From positions 2,728,001-2,792,000 of the forward strand of contig CAKKNE010000004.1 of NCBI GenBank assembly GCA_918797485.1: DNA of 64,000 nucleotides. Direction: 5' to 3'. How positions within the stretch are numbered: position 1 is the stretch's first letter; each line of letters opens with the position of its first letter. The translations under genes were made by a program, and so were the position numbers. Under the pieces are notes generated by a model. That model was not told where the DNA came from. It saw only the letters and a list, made by a program, of their open reading frames with translations, and searched no databases. This document shows positions 1 through 9,348 of the stretch, in pieces. The DNA is from Pelagomonas calceolata (taxonomy: Eukaryota; Sar; Pelagophyceae; Pelagomonadales; Pelagomonadaceae).

Positions 1-315
1 GTCTCGCGTGCGCGCGCCGCGTTCTCATTTTTTTTTGTAATCTTACCGCGTTTCGTAGAATACGAGTATTAACACCATCAGCCCGCGATTTCTAATTCCC
101 GGACGACTCGCGTGCAAACCCCGTCCGATTCGCTCTCCGACTCCGAGTCACTCTGTGAAAATGCGCTGAGTGCGCAAGGAGTTGTCGGTTCTACAAGCAA
201 CTACAGCGCGCGTCTCCATCTATTTTCGAAATTGCGCGGCTGCGGTCCATCGCTTTGCACCGCGTTGCAGATTTCACATAGAGACCAGCCAGGTCAACTG
301 CACATATTCTCCGCC
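1..315. other. 5' flank of the RING-H2 gene
   Basis: No gene is supported here. An open frame runs into the first exon from upstream, but the signal peptide that fits a membrane protein starts at the ATG at 316. The stretch is treated as upstream and leader sequence; no core promoter motif is recognised. Confidence 0.4.
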
Positions 316-1251
316 ATGGCCCACCCGGCTGCCCGCGCCGTTGTACATATTCTGTTGCTGTGGGCGCGGCACGCGGCGGGAGGACCTCCCGACCACGCGT
401 GCGTGGCGACCTGCTTCGGCGCATCATGTGACCATTGGGACGGCGGCGCGTGGGGCACCTGTGCGGACCTCGAGGCGACGTACGGCTGCGACTGCACCGG
501 CTGCGAGTGTGATGGTGCGTACCCGGCGTCGTAAACCACAACACGCCATCGACGCGACGCATCGACCCACGCAGGCTGTCCCCAAGCGCCGTGCGACAAC
601 CCGCTCTTCGACGCGGACGAGTGTCCGACGGCCGGCGACGCTACCTGCGACCCCGAGCTCAACGACGCCACCTGCGCCTACGACGGCGGCGACTGCTGCG
701 CGTCGACGTGTCAAGGCGTGAACTGCGGTCCTTTCGACTGCCGCGACCCGGCCGAGGCCCGGCACCACGACGCACAACATGCCGAGGACGACCGCTGGCG
801 CCAGCGCGGCCGCCGCGGCGTGAGCGGCGGCCTCGTCATCGTGATCATATTGGCGGTGGGGACCGCAGTGAGCTGTTGGCTGCGGCACAAAAGGTCCGTG
901 CGGCTCGAGGCGATCCGAATGGCGATAAAGGAACGACCCGTCGGGGACGGCGACATTGCCGCTGCGGCAGCGATGGTCGCGACGCTCTCGCGGGACGTGT
1001 CGGGGGCCGAGTTCAGTGAGGAGGTGTGCCCGATTTGCCTCTACGAGCTCTGCGACGGCGACCACGGCCGCGAGGAGGCGGGCCTCGACGACGACGCGGT
1101 CGTCCTGCCGTGCGCCCACGCGTTCCACGGCCGCTGCCTCCGGCCCTGGTTCGCGTTGGCCTACTCGGACGCGCTGCGGGCGGGCGAGGCGCCGACCCTC
1201 GCGTGCCCGGTCTGCCGGGCCGTCGTGCCGGAAGGCGAGCCGGAAGCTTGA
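316..1251 (+). CDS. Type I membrane RING-H2 protein with LNR and Cys-rich ectodomain (2 exons)
   Basis: Probable membrane E3 ubiquitin ligase. Exons 316-514 and 575-1251 give 291 residues in one frame. The order is a signal peptide (about 1-21), a Cys-rich module (about 26-66) with CFGASCDHW and YGCDCTGCEC, a Lin-12/Notch-like repeat (PELNDATCAYDGGDCC, about 93-107), a membrane segment (about 153-169) and a C-terminal RING-H2 (218-280) with CPIC, CAHAFHGRC and CPVC. The intron is inferred: joining G at 514 to GC at 575 makes a Gly codon and keeps both Cys modules in frame. The Cys-rich module recurs in the giant surface gene near 62.05 kb. RING-H2 proteins with luminal domains are usually ligases of the secretory system; the substrate is unknown. 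Confidence 0.75.
515..574 (+). other. Intron, introner-like remnant (60 nt)
   Basis: It begins GTGCGT and ends CCCACGCAG. It contains ACGCCATCGACGCGACG, the inner motif seen in the clear introners at 2326-2512 and 16549-16665. The long terminal inverted repeats are not visible, so it is a decayed or minimal member. Confidence 0.6.
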
Positions 1252-1314
1252 TATTCGCTGTGTACATCGTGTCCCCATCCTCCCGTCTTATATTAATCAC
1301 AAGCAACATTAATA

Positions 1315-3051
1315 CTACCGCGCCGCGTCAAGCGCGGCGAGGATACATGCGTCTTCTCCAACGTCCGACGCGGGGCCAGGCGCGCACGCGCGCCCAAGCG
1401 GTTTGTCGGGCGCGAGGCCGCCGCGCGCGGCCGCCGGATCGCGAAGGTCGGCGAGCGTCGCTGGCGCTAAGTGTTTCTGGCGCGGACTCAGGAGCTCGGC
1501 GACGGTCAGGCGGAGCGCGCCGCCGTCCGGGAGCGGAAAGGCGTGCTGCACGAGCGCCTTGCCGAAGGTGCGCTCGCCGACGAATGTCGCGACGCCGTTG
1601 TCGCGCAGGGCGCTGGCGAATGCCTCGGCGGCCGACGCGGTCCCGCGGTTCGCCACCAACACCACCTTCGTCGGCGGCCGCGGCGCGGCGCCGGCCGGAG
1701 CTCGCGGGTAGAGGCGGTCCGTCCGAAATTCCTCGACGTCGTGGTCAGTATATTCCCCGCGCGAATTCGCCGTGAAGCAGAGCGGCGTCATGTCCTCGGC
1801 GCCGCCGCCGCGGGGCGGATGGAACGGCGCGGCGCGATATGCCCGGGTCGGCGGCAGAAAGTACGCGTCGTCGAAGAAGAGCGCGGACGCCCGGAGCGCC
1901 TCCTGCAGCTCGCCGCCGTTGTTGTTCCGGAGGTCCAGCACGAGCACGGGCGGCGCGTCGCGTTCGAGCAGCAGCGCCGCCAGTTTTGCGGCGGTCCCGC
2001 GCTCAAAGGCTGCGATTCGCACGTACCGCGCGTCGCCCAATCGCGCCGTCGTCACGTCCCGCGCCGGTCGCACGCCCGGCGCGAGCGCCGCACGGAAGCG
2101 CTTCGAGCCGCGTTGCACGTCGAGCGTCGACCGGGCGCTCTGGGCGTAGGCAGCGAGCGGCGCGGCGCGTTTCCGCGCGCCGACGGGCGCGCGCATCCGC
2201 TTCGTCGGCCGCCCGTTCACGTCGGTTACGAGATCGCCCACTCGAATATCGGCTCGCTCCGCCGCGGAACCTGGCCGCACAGCGACGACCTCGAGCGCGC
2301 CGCCCGCGTCGGCGGCACGCGCGACCTGTGTGGAAATCAAAATTTACGGCGCGTTCGTGCTGAATCATCGCGTCGCCCTGCACGCCATCGACGCGACGCC
2401 TGCTCGACGGCGTGGCGGTGTGAATTCCTCACCGCTCGACCGAGCCAGGACGGCCGCGCCATCGCCGAGAAGTGGCTTAGTGCACCCGACGCACTGGTTG
2501 ATTTCCACACAGCGCGCGACCGCGACGTCTTCGAGCGGCGAACTCGCGCGCGGCGGGCGCTCGGCCGGCGGCGGGTCGTAGGCGGCCCACCGGTCGTCGA
2601 TCGCGTCGAGCAGCGTCTCGATCTCCGCGCGCGTGCCCGCGGGCGTCTCGAAGCGCCGCGCGTCGACCGAAAACGCTGTTTTCTTTCGCGCGGTCCACTC
2701 CCGAGCGTTGAACCGGCCGTCGAACCGCACGCCCGCCAGTGGGTCGTACGCCATCGTCGAGATCGTGCCCCACGCCTGCTCGAAGACGGCTTCGTTCGCT
2801 CGTACCCGCGCAGCGGCGTCGCCGGCCATGGCTTCGCGGTAGAGCGCCGCCTGCGAGCTGATGAGCTTCGTCGGCGCGGGCGCCACGCTTCCCTGGGTTA
2901 TGGTAAACGGTGCCGCGCGCGCCGGTGCTGCTGGCATCAAGCCAATGCATGCTCCCGCTGCCGCCGTGGCCCCGAGCCTCCTCCTCAGCGGTCTGGGGAC
3001 CAATGCGTGCGCTGCTGGCCTTGTGCACCACAGGATGTTTAACAACAACAT
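1315..3051 (-). CDS. ctpA: S41 C-terminal processing peptidase (CtpA-like), plastid/thylakoid targeted, 2 exons
   Basis: Serine protease of the C-terminal processing family; in plastids CtpA trims the D1 protein of photosystem II, so that is the likely role. Exons (minus strand) 3051-2521 and 2325-1315 encode about 513 residues. The N-terminus carries a presequence with RRRLGATAAAG and an A-x-A site (PARA), like a twin-arginine thylakoid signal. An EAW-type N-domain follows (FEQAWGTISTMAYDP), then a PDZ domain (about 187-216) and the S41 core. Ser in GTASAAEAF (about 408) and Lys in FGKALVQ (about 433) lie 25 residues apart, as in known Ser/Lys dyads. The exons meet exactly when the introner plus one target-site copy is removed. 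Another Ctp paralogue with different substrates is possible. Confidence 0.85.
2326..2512 (-). mobile_element. Introner element with perfect TIRs and 8-bp TSD
   Basis: Perfect 15-bp terminal inverted repeats, CTGTGTGGAAATCAA and TTGATTTCCACACAG, bound a 187-bp insert. Identical 8-bp duplications (CGCGCGAC on the plus strand) lie at 2318-2325 and 2513-2520. Splicing from GT in the upstream duplication (minus 2520) to AG at the end of the repeat (2326) removes 195 nt and restores the ancestral reading frame of the protease. The interior holds an imperfect palindrome around ACGCCATCGACGCGACG. It has no coding capacity, so it is a non-autonomous DNA-transposon-like element that acts as an intron. 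Confidence 0.9.
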
Positions 3052-3389
3052 ATCCTCGAGGTGTACTACGACTGCGACAAAGCTAAAAAGGCTCTCAGGA
3101 TGAGAAATGCCTATTCCTGTGAGCCACGCCAGTTGGGGAGGGTTGGCTCGGCTTCCTAGAGTCTTACTGGACGCTAGACTGAGTGCTGTTTTGCCTTTGC
3201 ACCATCGGCTGAGCGCCTTCTCGCGGCCCTGATTTTACTGACGGACGGCAAATACGGTTTCAATTGCCGACGCGCACCGAACAACTCGCCGCGAAACTTG
3301 AAAAACGCATTTCAAGCACTTGACTCGTGACTTCAAGAGGCCTGAGAGAGCGAGCGCTAAATTAGCCAAGTCGAGGAGTAGTTGTAAAG
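3052..3389. other. Divergent promoter region, protease / ankyrin gene
   Basis: No gene. It separates two head-to-head start codons and contains one copy of the CTAG palindrome element at 3156-3177. Nothing else is recognised. Confidence 0.4.
3156..3177. promoter_or_regulatory. CTAG palindrome element, copy 1
   Basis: Reads CTAGAGTCTTAC, four to five variable bases, then CGCTAG. It lies between two divergent genes, about 230 bases before the ankyrin ATG. It belongs to a set of about ten similar intergenic sites in this window. Confidence 0.5.
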
Positions 3390-4625
3390 ATGTGGGGCAA
3401 AGCGATCATCGTCGTGCTGTTGGCATTCTTGGCAAATTTCTACATGGGCGGCCGCGAGTACGGCTGGTCAGACTTGCATCTCGCCGCTTACGACGGCGAC
3501 CTCGAGAGGGTCAACGAGCTCTTGGCGGCGGGCGCGGATCCGAACGCGGTGGCGTTTTTCCCGAACGACTTCACGCCGCTCCACGCCGCCGCGGACCACG
3601 GCAATGAAGTCGAACACCCCGACCGCAAACCGCGGCTCGGCGCGCACGCGGCCGTCATCTCGGCGCTCGTCGCAGCAGGGGCGGACGTCGACGCGGTCAT
3701 GAACTACAGGCCGTTCACGGAGGCCGAGCACACCCCGGTCATTCATGCAGCGGTCGGCATACATTGCGACTGCCTCGACGCGCTGCTCATCGCGGGGGCC
3801 GATCTGGGCGGGCAGGCGACGACGGCGCTCGACTTCTTGGTCAGCAGCGGCGCCCCTGGCGCGGCGACCTGCGTCAGGTACCTGCTGGAGCACAGCCCAG
3901 ACCTGCCGACTCGCCCCGGCGCGGTGATGGAGAACGGTGACACCTTCCTCGACACGCTGAAGAAAGCTCACGACCACGGAGCCTTCGATGATACCCCCGA
4001 GGAGTACGCGGCGATCTACGGACTTCTGAGCGGCACTGTAGCGGTACAACCAAGGCCCGGAGCGCACGTCCCGCCCCGGTGCAAAGACGGCACGTTCCTA
4101 TCTGGATACTTTGAGCGACGCGACGACAACTACGGCACGGCCCTGATGATGGCTGTTACCCACGGGAATACGATCGTCACAGAATGTATCCTCGACAATG
4201 GCGCCGACCCTAAAAGATGTCTTGATATGGGGCGGTACACCGGAGATGAGGAATGTCACTTCCCCCTGCTATGGGCGTGTGAAAAGAATAACCAAGAAAT
4301 CGTCGATCTGCTCTTGGCGCACGGGGCAGATGTCACGCCGACTTGGCCAGCCCGGAACTGCGCGCAGAGCACGTATTCCTGTCTGCACTTTGCTGCTCGC
4401 AACAACAACCCCTTCCTCGTGGACGTCCTGCTGGCCCACGGCGCGCCAGTTGACCAACCGACGGCCAGAAATGTTTCACCGCTGTTCATCGCTTGCCAGA
4501 AAGGCCACGCGGAGGTCGCGCAGAAACTCCTGGACGCTGGCGCGGACCCGCACATGGCTCGGGATGACGGCGCCATCGCGTGCGGTAAGAATCACGAGGA
4601 GTTCGCTGGTAAGAATCACACTTAA
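3390..4625 (+). CDS. Ankyrin-repeat protein with N-terminal membrane anchor
   Basis: A 411-residue protein. Residues about 4-20 are hydrophobic (KAIIVVLLAFLANFYMGG) and look like a signal anchor. Ankyrin repeats follow, with typical LHLAAYDGDLERVNELL, TPLHAAADHG, CLHFAARNNNPFLVDVLL and PLFIACQKGHAEVAQKLL helices. Ankyrin repeats bind other proteins; no catalytic domain is present, so the partner is unknown. It is a single exon, divergent from the Ctp protease. Confidence 0.8.
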   Translation: MWGKAIIVVLLAFLANFYMGGREYGWSDLHLAAYDGDLERVNELLAAGADPNAVAFFPNDFTPLHAAADHGNEVEHPDRKPRLGAHAAVISALVAAGADVDAVMNYRPFTEAEHTPVIHAAVGIHCDCLDALLIAGADLGGQATTALDFLVSSGAPGAATCVRYLLEHSPDLPTRPGAVMENGDTFLDTLKKAHDHGAFDDTPEEYAAIYGLLSGTVAVQPRPGAHVPPRCKDGTFLSGYFERRDDNYGTALMMAVTHGNTIVTECILDNGADPKRCLDMGRYTGDEECHFPLLWACEKNNQEIVDLLLAHGADVTPTWPARNCAQSTYSCLHFAARNNNPFLVDVLLAHGAPVDQPTARNVSPLFIACQKGHAEVAQKLLDAGADPHMARDDGAIACGKNHEEFAGKNHT

Positions 4626-4636
4626 AAACACACAAA

Positions 4637-5035
4637 CTACACGTCGCCCACAAGCCGCGGCGCCGGCAACCCCTCACCCCGGAACGCGTATCGATACGCG
4701 TGCCGCAGGCAATCGCGCGCGCGTGCGACGACCGGCGCGGCGCCGTCGGCGGGCTCGATGGCCGCGAGCGCGCTTCGGCAGCGGCCCGAGGCGCGCAAGA
4801 CAGCCGCGGACGCGGCTCTGCCGCAGCGCTCGTTGACGCCGTCGCCGCAGCTGTTGCCTTTCGCGCAGCGCGTAGCGACCTCGCGACACAGCGCGCCGCG
4901 GTTCAGCCAGCGGCCCACGTCCTTCGGCAGCGCGATGCCGGCCAGCGACGCGGGCGCCGGGTGCGTCCAGTAGCTGCCGACCATGACGAGCCAGATGGCT
5001 GCAAGCCCACTGAGTCGCGCATAATCTCTCCACAT
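4637..5035 (-). CDS. Small membrane or secreted Cys-rich protein, unknown function
   Basis: A 132-residue frame from the ATG at 5035. Residues about 7-24 (LSGLAAIWLVMVGSYW) form a hydrophobic signal or anchor. The rest is helical with several Cys (LCREVATRCAKGNSCGDGVNERCG). The open frame extends further upstream, but the only start there is a GTG. It converges tail-to-tail with the ankyrin gene with a 12-base gap. I do not recognise the family. Confidence 0.5.
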   Translation of the reverse strand: MWRDYARLSGLAAIWLVMVGSYWTHPAPASLAGIALPKDVGRWLNRGALCREVATRCAKGNSCGDGVNERCGRAASAAVLRASGRCRSALAAIEPADGAAPVVARARDCLRHAYRYAFRGEGLPAPRLVGDV

Positions 5036-5693
5036 CGCGCGCGGCGACAGCGTGTACTGTGGCAGCACACTTGTGGCACAAATGTGGCCCAGCTCCGGAG
5101 CGGCTCTGGTGCTCAGCGCTGGTAACACTGGCCTGATGCTTCACGAAACGGCTCTGAACGCGCCAACGAGCCGTTTCGCGTGCTCGGGCCGCCGCTTTTT
5201 GCCAGAGAGCATCTCACAAAAGCGGGCCCAAGCTAGCGGAGTCGCCGGCCGCTTTCGCCCGGTATCTCGTATCTGGCACTCCCTCCGAAGGCCCCCGTCG
5301 CGGAGGGATCCTCCGAAGACGAGACTTTTTTGCGGTCCGGCGCCTCAGACGGCCCTGCCCCCGCCTCGGCGCGCGCGGCGCGAGACCGACTTCCGGTGAC
5401 CCCAGCGCGACGCTGTTGAGTCATTCGGTCCCCAGCTGCGAGTCGCTGTCGAAATTTCCGTATTCCCGCGGCCCCAGGCAGCAATAAAGCAGCCTTTCGC
5501 AAGGCTGAATTATTACGCGGCGGCGGGGACGCGCGGCGCGAAACAACGCGCGGCGCGCCCGCTGTAAGCCCTCGGAAGCGCGGCTAGACAGCGCCAGCCC
5601 GCGGGCACCCCGCGGCGCCCTCCGACCCGGCCCCCCCACGCCGGCCGAGCTCAGTGACCAGCACTCAAAACCGGCCGAGCTCAGCGAACAACA
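5036..5693. other. Intergenic region upstream of PWWP gene
   Basis: No supported gene. It lies between two divergent starts. Just before the PWWP ATG there is a direct repeat (5641-5687). Confidence 0.4.
5641..5687. repeat. Direct repeat before PWWP gene
   Basis: CCGGCCGAGCTCAGTGA at 5641-5657 and CCGGCCGAGCTCAGCGA at 5671-5687 are 17-base copies with a 30-base period. The second ends 6 bases before the ATG, so both lie in the probable leader or core promoter. Confidence 0.6.
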
Positions 5694-6926
5694 ATGGAGG
5701 AGGACTGGGACGAGGACTTGTTTGAAGACGGCACGGTCGCCTGGGCCCGGCCCTGGGACCGGCCCTGGTGGCCCGCGGTCCTCTTTTCGAGCTGGGACGC
5801 GGCCCGGAACTGGACGCCGCCGGCCGGCCGGACCAAAATTAGAGTCTTAGGACGGCCGGAACCCTTACAGGACCACGAGGCCCTCGGTTATCTCCTCGGA
5901 GACGGCTCGCTGCAGGTCTTCGACAAGCGGACTTATGAAGTGCAGGACTGGGACTACATCAGTCCCGAAGCGGTATTGGCGACAACATTATCCAATCGGC
6001 ACTGCGACTCTAGTGACGACGAGTCCGACGACGGCGAAGAACGGGACCCGCTGCGGAAGGCCTTTGTGCACGCCGTCGCCGAAGCTCACTTGGCGTTACC
6101 GTTGTGTGGTCGCGCGCCGGACGCATCAAGGCGGTTTATAGATAACACGCCGCGGCGCGGCCGCTGGCCCGCGAAAAAAAAATCGAGGGTCAAGAAGAGC
6201 TATCGGCGGGTGAACACGAAGCCGAACAACGCCTTCGACATCTTCCGCGTGCCCGGCTACGTCTTCTCGCCGAAAACAAAGCCGAAGGCGTCTCGGCCGC
6301 CGAGTCAGCGCCAGGCGTCGCCGCGCATGCTGGACGTCGCGGCGCCGGAGCCGCGCCGCCTGCCGCCCAAAAAACGGGGCCGGCCCGCGGGCAAGCGGCC
6401 GTCACAATTGGCACAGCTCGTCAAGCGGCCGTGCCGGGACCGGTCGCCGTCGCCGGAACCGATTGTCCTGCAGCCGTCGTCGAATGGGCGGGTCCGAGCG
6501 GCACCTCTGAAACTAAGAGAAGCCGCGCTCGAGGTCGACATCGACGAGGCCGCGGAGACGCAGAAACGGCGCTACCGGTCGCCGCCTGCGATCGTCACGT
6601 CGTCGAAGCGGAAGCCGGGCCGGCCGCGGTCGGGCAAGACGCTCTGGGCCGTGGGCGACCGCGTCTTCTCGAGGGTGCCGGGCGTGGGCTGGGTCCACGG
6701 CGTCGTCGAGGGTGTGGTGGTTGGGCGGAGGCTCACGGACGACACGGTCACGATTCTCGGGGATGATGGTGTCACTCGGGATGTCAGGGCGCCTTTGGCT
6801 CGCAAGACGGCGCCGGCGTTCAAGGCCCACCGCGTCGTCTCGCCGCCGGGCTCGTCGAACGAGGACTCGTCGTCCAAGGTCTCCGACGATTCTTCTTCTA
6901 GAAGCTCGGAGTCGATGGAGCGCTGA
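5694..6926 (+). CDS. PWWP / AT-hook / Tudor-like chromatin protein
   Basis: A 410-residue nuclear protein. Residues about 14-35 (TVAWARPWDRPWWPAVLF) match the start of a PWWP domain, a histone-methyl-lysine and DNA reader. AT-hook-like GRP cores occur at KKRGRPAGKRPS and KRKPGRPRSGK. A C-terminal SH3/Tudor-like stretch (LWAVGDRVFSRVPGVGWVHG, about 318-370) precedes a Ser-rich acidic tail. Basic clusters suit nuclear import. The protein probably tethers a partner to chromatin; no enzyme domain is visible. Single exon. Confidence 0.75.
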   Translation: MEEDWDEDLFEDGTVAWARPWDRPWWPAVLFSSWDAARNWTPPAGRTKIRVLGRPEPLQDHEALGYLLGDGSLQVFDKRTYEVQDWDYISPEAVLATTLSNRHCDSSDDESDDGEERDPLRKAFVHAVAEAHLALPLCGRAPDASRRFIDNTPRRGRWPAKKKSRVKKSYRRVNTKPNNAFDIFRVPGYVFSPKTKPKASRPPSQRQASPRMLDVAAPEPRRLPPKKRGRPAGKRPSQLAQLVKRPCRDRSPSPEPIVLQPSSNGRVRAAPLKLREAALEVDIDEAAETQKRRYRSPPAIVTSSKRKPGRPRSGKTLWAVGDRVFSRVPGVGWVHGVVEGVVVGRRLTDDTVTILGDDGVTRDVRAPLARKTAPAFKAHRVVSPPGSSNEDSSSKVSDDSSSRSSESMER

Positions 6927-7474
6927 CTGTCTCATATATCTCCTTGCGCGCGAGCGCTTGTTCTAAGATCACCGTTTGATACTTCCCCTTTTCTCTACGC
7001 TTCGGCGGCGTTGAGAGTTGCCGCTCGTTCTTCAGCTCGGCCCGCGAATGCTGGGTTGCTTTGCTCAGAGCTAGGCCTCCACCCGGCGGCCGACGCGGGT
7101 TTTGCGCAGCAATTTGTGGCTTCCTCCGTGTGTCGTGCCGAGCATCGGCGGCGTCGTAGAGTGGTCGACCGGCCGCGATAAACGCCCCGTTGCGCCCCCG
7201 CCGCGGCCCTGGGCTTCCGGCGTCCGGCCGGCCCCCCCCTCGCAGTCGTCGCCTCCGAGCTAACACTCGGGGCGAGGGCGGGCGAGGGCCGGGGGCCGGG
7301 CGGGCGCGTCGCGCAGGCCCCGCGGCGACTGGTGGCTAGGCAGCCTAGCTCTAAGCAAAAGCAAACGCGCCCCAGGACGCGGGCGGCAGTCGATACGCCG
7401 TCGATGCGACGGAAAAAGCTACTCGGAACATATGGTTTTAGGCGCCAGAAACCGGGGGGAAGGGATAAGAACGC
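6927..7474. other. Convergent intergenic region
   Basis: Lies between two 3' ends. A weak minus-strand frame (7266-6898) with no ATG overlaps the PWWP 3' end and is not called. At about 7391-7412 there is CGATACGCCGTCGATGCGACG, split here as CGATACGCCGTC and GATGCGACG, resembling the introner core but with no flanking repeats. Confidence 0.35.
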
Positions 7475-8707
7475 CTAGGACTGCGCGCACTGGACGCGCT
7501 GCCGCGGGTCGCCGTCCTCGTCGTCCTCCGAGTCGCCGCCCGCCGCGCCCTGGCCCTTGCCCAGCTCGTCCAAGTCGATCTCTTCCAGCATGGCCTCTTC
7601 CACCTCGTTCGCGTCGTAGGTGTCCATGTTGAGGGCCGGCGGTAGCGCTTGTTTGAGCAACGCGGCCTGCTCGTCCCCCAACGAATAATTCGGCGGGAAG
7701 ACTATGGTAAATAGCACGAAGAGCCTTCCTTTGTCGAAGGGGTTCCCCGCCTTGGGCATGCCCTCTCCATCTACGCATAATACATAAGGCACGCCCGCCG
7801 AGACCTCGGGCCGGACGATCTGGCCCGGTTTCGACTTCACTAGTAATGATCGACCATCTAATTGTTTGACGACGAACTCGAACCCACATAACGCCTCGAC
7901 GAGCGCCACATCCTTCTGGATCAACAGATCGGCGCCCTTGCGCTTGAACACGGCATGATCTTTTTGCTGTAACACAAAAACGACGTCGCCCGGCTCCGTG
8001 TTCGGCTGCTCGTTGCCCATGCCGCTAAATCTAAGTTTCGTGTTGTGCGTGGCGCCCTTGTCGACGTTCACTTCCAACACCTGGCGCTCCTTCTTCATCG
8101 TAACTTTATAACCACCGGAACAGTCGGGACACCTCGCTTGCAACTGCTGGACCATGCCCGGGCCGATCTGGCGCATCTGGATCACCACGCCTTGCCCTCG
8201 GCACGTGCTACACTTTCTCGGTTCGCCCTTCATCACATTACGAGTAATAGCTAACTTTGCGGTCTTGCCATTGTAGAGATCCTCGAGCGAGACTTTGAGA
8301 GGGTAGACCGTGTCCTCGGCTTTTCTCTTGCCGCCACCACCTCGCCTTCGCCGACCCCCGCCAAAGAACATGTCGAAGATATCCATACCTTCGGGCATAT
8401 CACCGCCCTCCAGACCTTCCAAGCCGTACTGGTCGTACTTGCTCCGTTTCTCTTCGTCGCCGAGCACCTCGTAGGCCGCCTGGATCTTCTTGAACTCCTC
8501 GACGTCGCCGCCCTTGTCCGGGTGCTTCTTGAGGGCTAGTTTTCTGAAAGCTTTCTTTATTTCCGACTGCGTGGCTTTCTTCGTCACACCGAGCACGTCA
8601 TACAAAGCTTGCGTGTCCGCCGGTTCGCGAGAACGGCCCATGCCGCCCATGCCGCCGGGCATGTCGCCGTCCATGCCGAAGGGGATGCCGCCCCCTCCAA
8701 AGAACAT
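7475..8707 (-). CDS. Type I DnaJ (DNAJA/Ydj1-like) with reduced zinc domain and CaaX end
   Basis: An Hsp70 co-chaperone of 410 residues. The J domain (about 28-92) has HPDKGG. A Gly-rich stretch follows ([14 protein letters not shown]), then the zinc region with only CSTCRGQG and CPDCSGG around the conserved IGPGMVQQ, then the substrate-binding C-domains ([29 protein letters not shown]). The end CAQS fits a farnesylation CaaX box, as in Ydj1 and DNAJA1, suggesting a cytosolic or ER-surface location. Family members normally have four CxxCxGxG motifs; motifs 1 and 4 are missing. No ATG occurs on this strand for about 450 bases upstream, which supports the start at 8707. Confidence 0.9.
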   Translation of the reverse strand: MFFGGGGIPFGMDGDMPGGMGGMGRSREPADTQALYDVLGVTKKATQSEIKKAFRKLALKKHPDKGGDVEEFKKIQAAYEVLGDEEKRSKYDQYGLEGLEGGDMPEGMDIFDMFFGGGRRRRGGGGKRKAEDTVYPLKVSLEDLYNGKTAKLAITRNVMKGEPRKCSTCRGQGVVIQMRQIGPGMVQQLQARCPDCSGGYKVTMKKERQVLEVNVDKGATHNTKLRFSGMGNEQPNTEPGDVVFVLQQKDHAVFKRKGADLLIQKDVALVEALCGFEFVVKQLDGRSLLVKSKPGQIVRPEVSAGVPYVLCVDGEGMPKAGNPFDKGRLFVLFTIVFPPNYSLGDEQAALLKQALPPALNMDTYDANEVEEAMLEEIDLDELGKGQGAAGGDSEDDEDGDPRQRVQCAQS

Positions 8708-9348
8708 CTTTTCCTCCTCCCAGGCGTCCTCGTCGCCTTCTTCAAATGATGCGCCGGCACCTGCGTGGAGAGACGCGTTCGCGTCTTGTCGCGTCGACGG
8801 CGTCGCGGTGGTCTCTGTCGCGCTCCGCGCTATTCGTACGCCTCTTGTTTGAAATCTGGGGGTCCTGTGGCCGGTCTCGCTGTGTATACGCGAGCGCTGC
8901 GGCGCCTCGGTGGTCCGGCGCACCGTGTGCGGAGGCGGACGGTCTCCGCGGTCCACGAACCCGCTGCTCGCCCGACCCTCGTAAGCGCGGCTATTGTGGG
9001 CCCAGGCTGCTCGCGGCCCGAGATTCGCAAGCGTACGGCTTCGTTTGCAGCGATGGAGTGTCTCGAACACTGTTGGCCGCACCTATCTCGCCGGGTCGTC
9101 TCTTATGACCTGGAGACGACGATGTACGAGAGACCTCGAATCACTAGATCGTCCCACTAGCAAAATCATTGTCCGCCAAGCCAAACACGGAGTCCTAGAG
9201 CAGCAGCAGAGGACGCCGCAGGACCGCTACCGACGGAAAACAGGTAAATGACCCCTCAGGTTAATGCCAATCTAGGTCAATTGCGCTACAGCTCGTACTA
9301 AATTGATATTATAGAAGGCTATTTACACGGGAGAGGGGAATGCAGCGC
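8708..9348. other. 5' flank of DnaJ, with candidate leader intron end
   Basis: No gene. On the minus strand a run containing ACGCCGTCGACGCGAC leads to CTCTCCACGCAG ending at 8761, which looks like the 3' end of an introner-type intron, so the DnaJ mRNA may have a spliced 5' leader. At 9201-9244 there is a sequence shared with 10841-10886. Confidence 0.4.
9201..9244. repeat. Intergenic repeat, copy A (AGCAGAGGACGCC type)
   Basis: Contains AGCAGAGGACGCC followed by GGACC and a CGACGGAAAACAGG tail; similar in order and spacing to the copy at 10841-10886. Function unknown, possibly a promoter or leader block. Confidence 0.45.

Noticed and set aside
1471-3042. 523-codon plus-strand frame across the Ctp protease gene
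   Set aside because: Arg-rich shadow of a GC-rich gene; the minus strand has a recognised protease with catalytic residues.
6898-7266. Minus-strand frame past the PWWP gene end
   Set aside because: No ATG, overlaps the 3' end of a well-supported gene, no recognisable domain.
7475-9082. 535-codon version of the DnaJ protein
   Set aside because: The extension lacks any ATG and has shadow composition; MFFGGGG at 8707 is a natural start.
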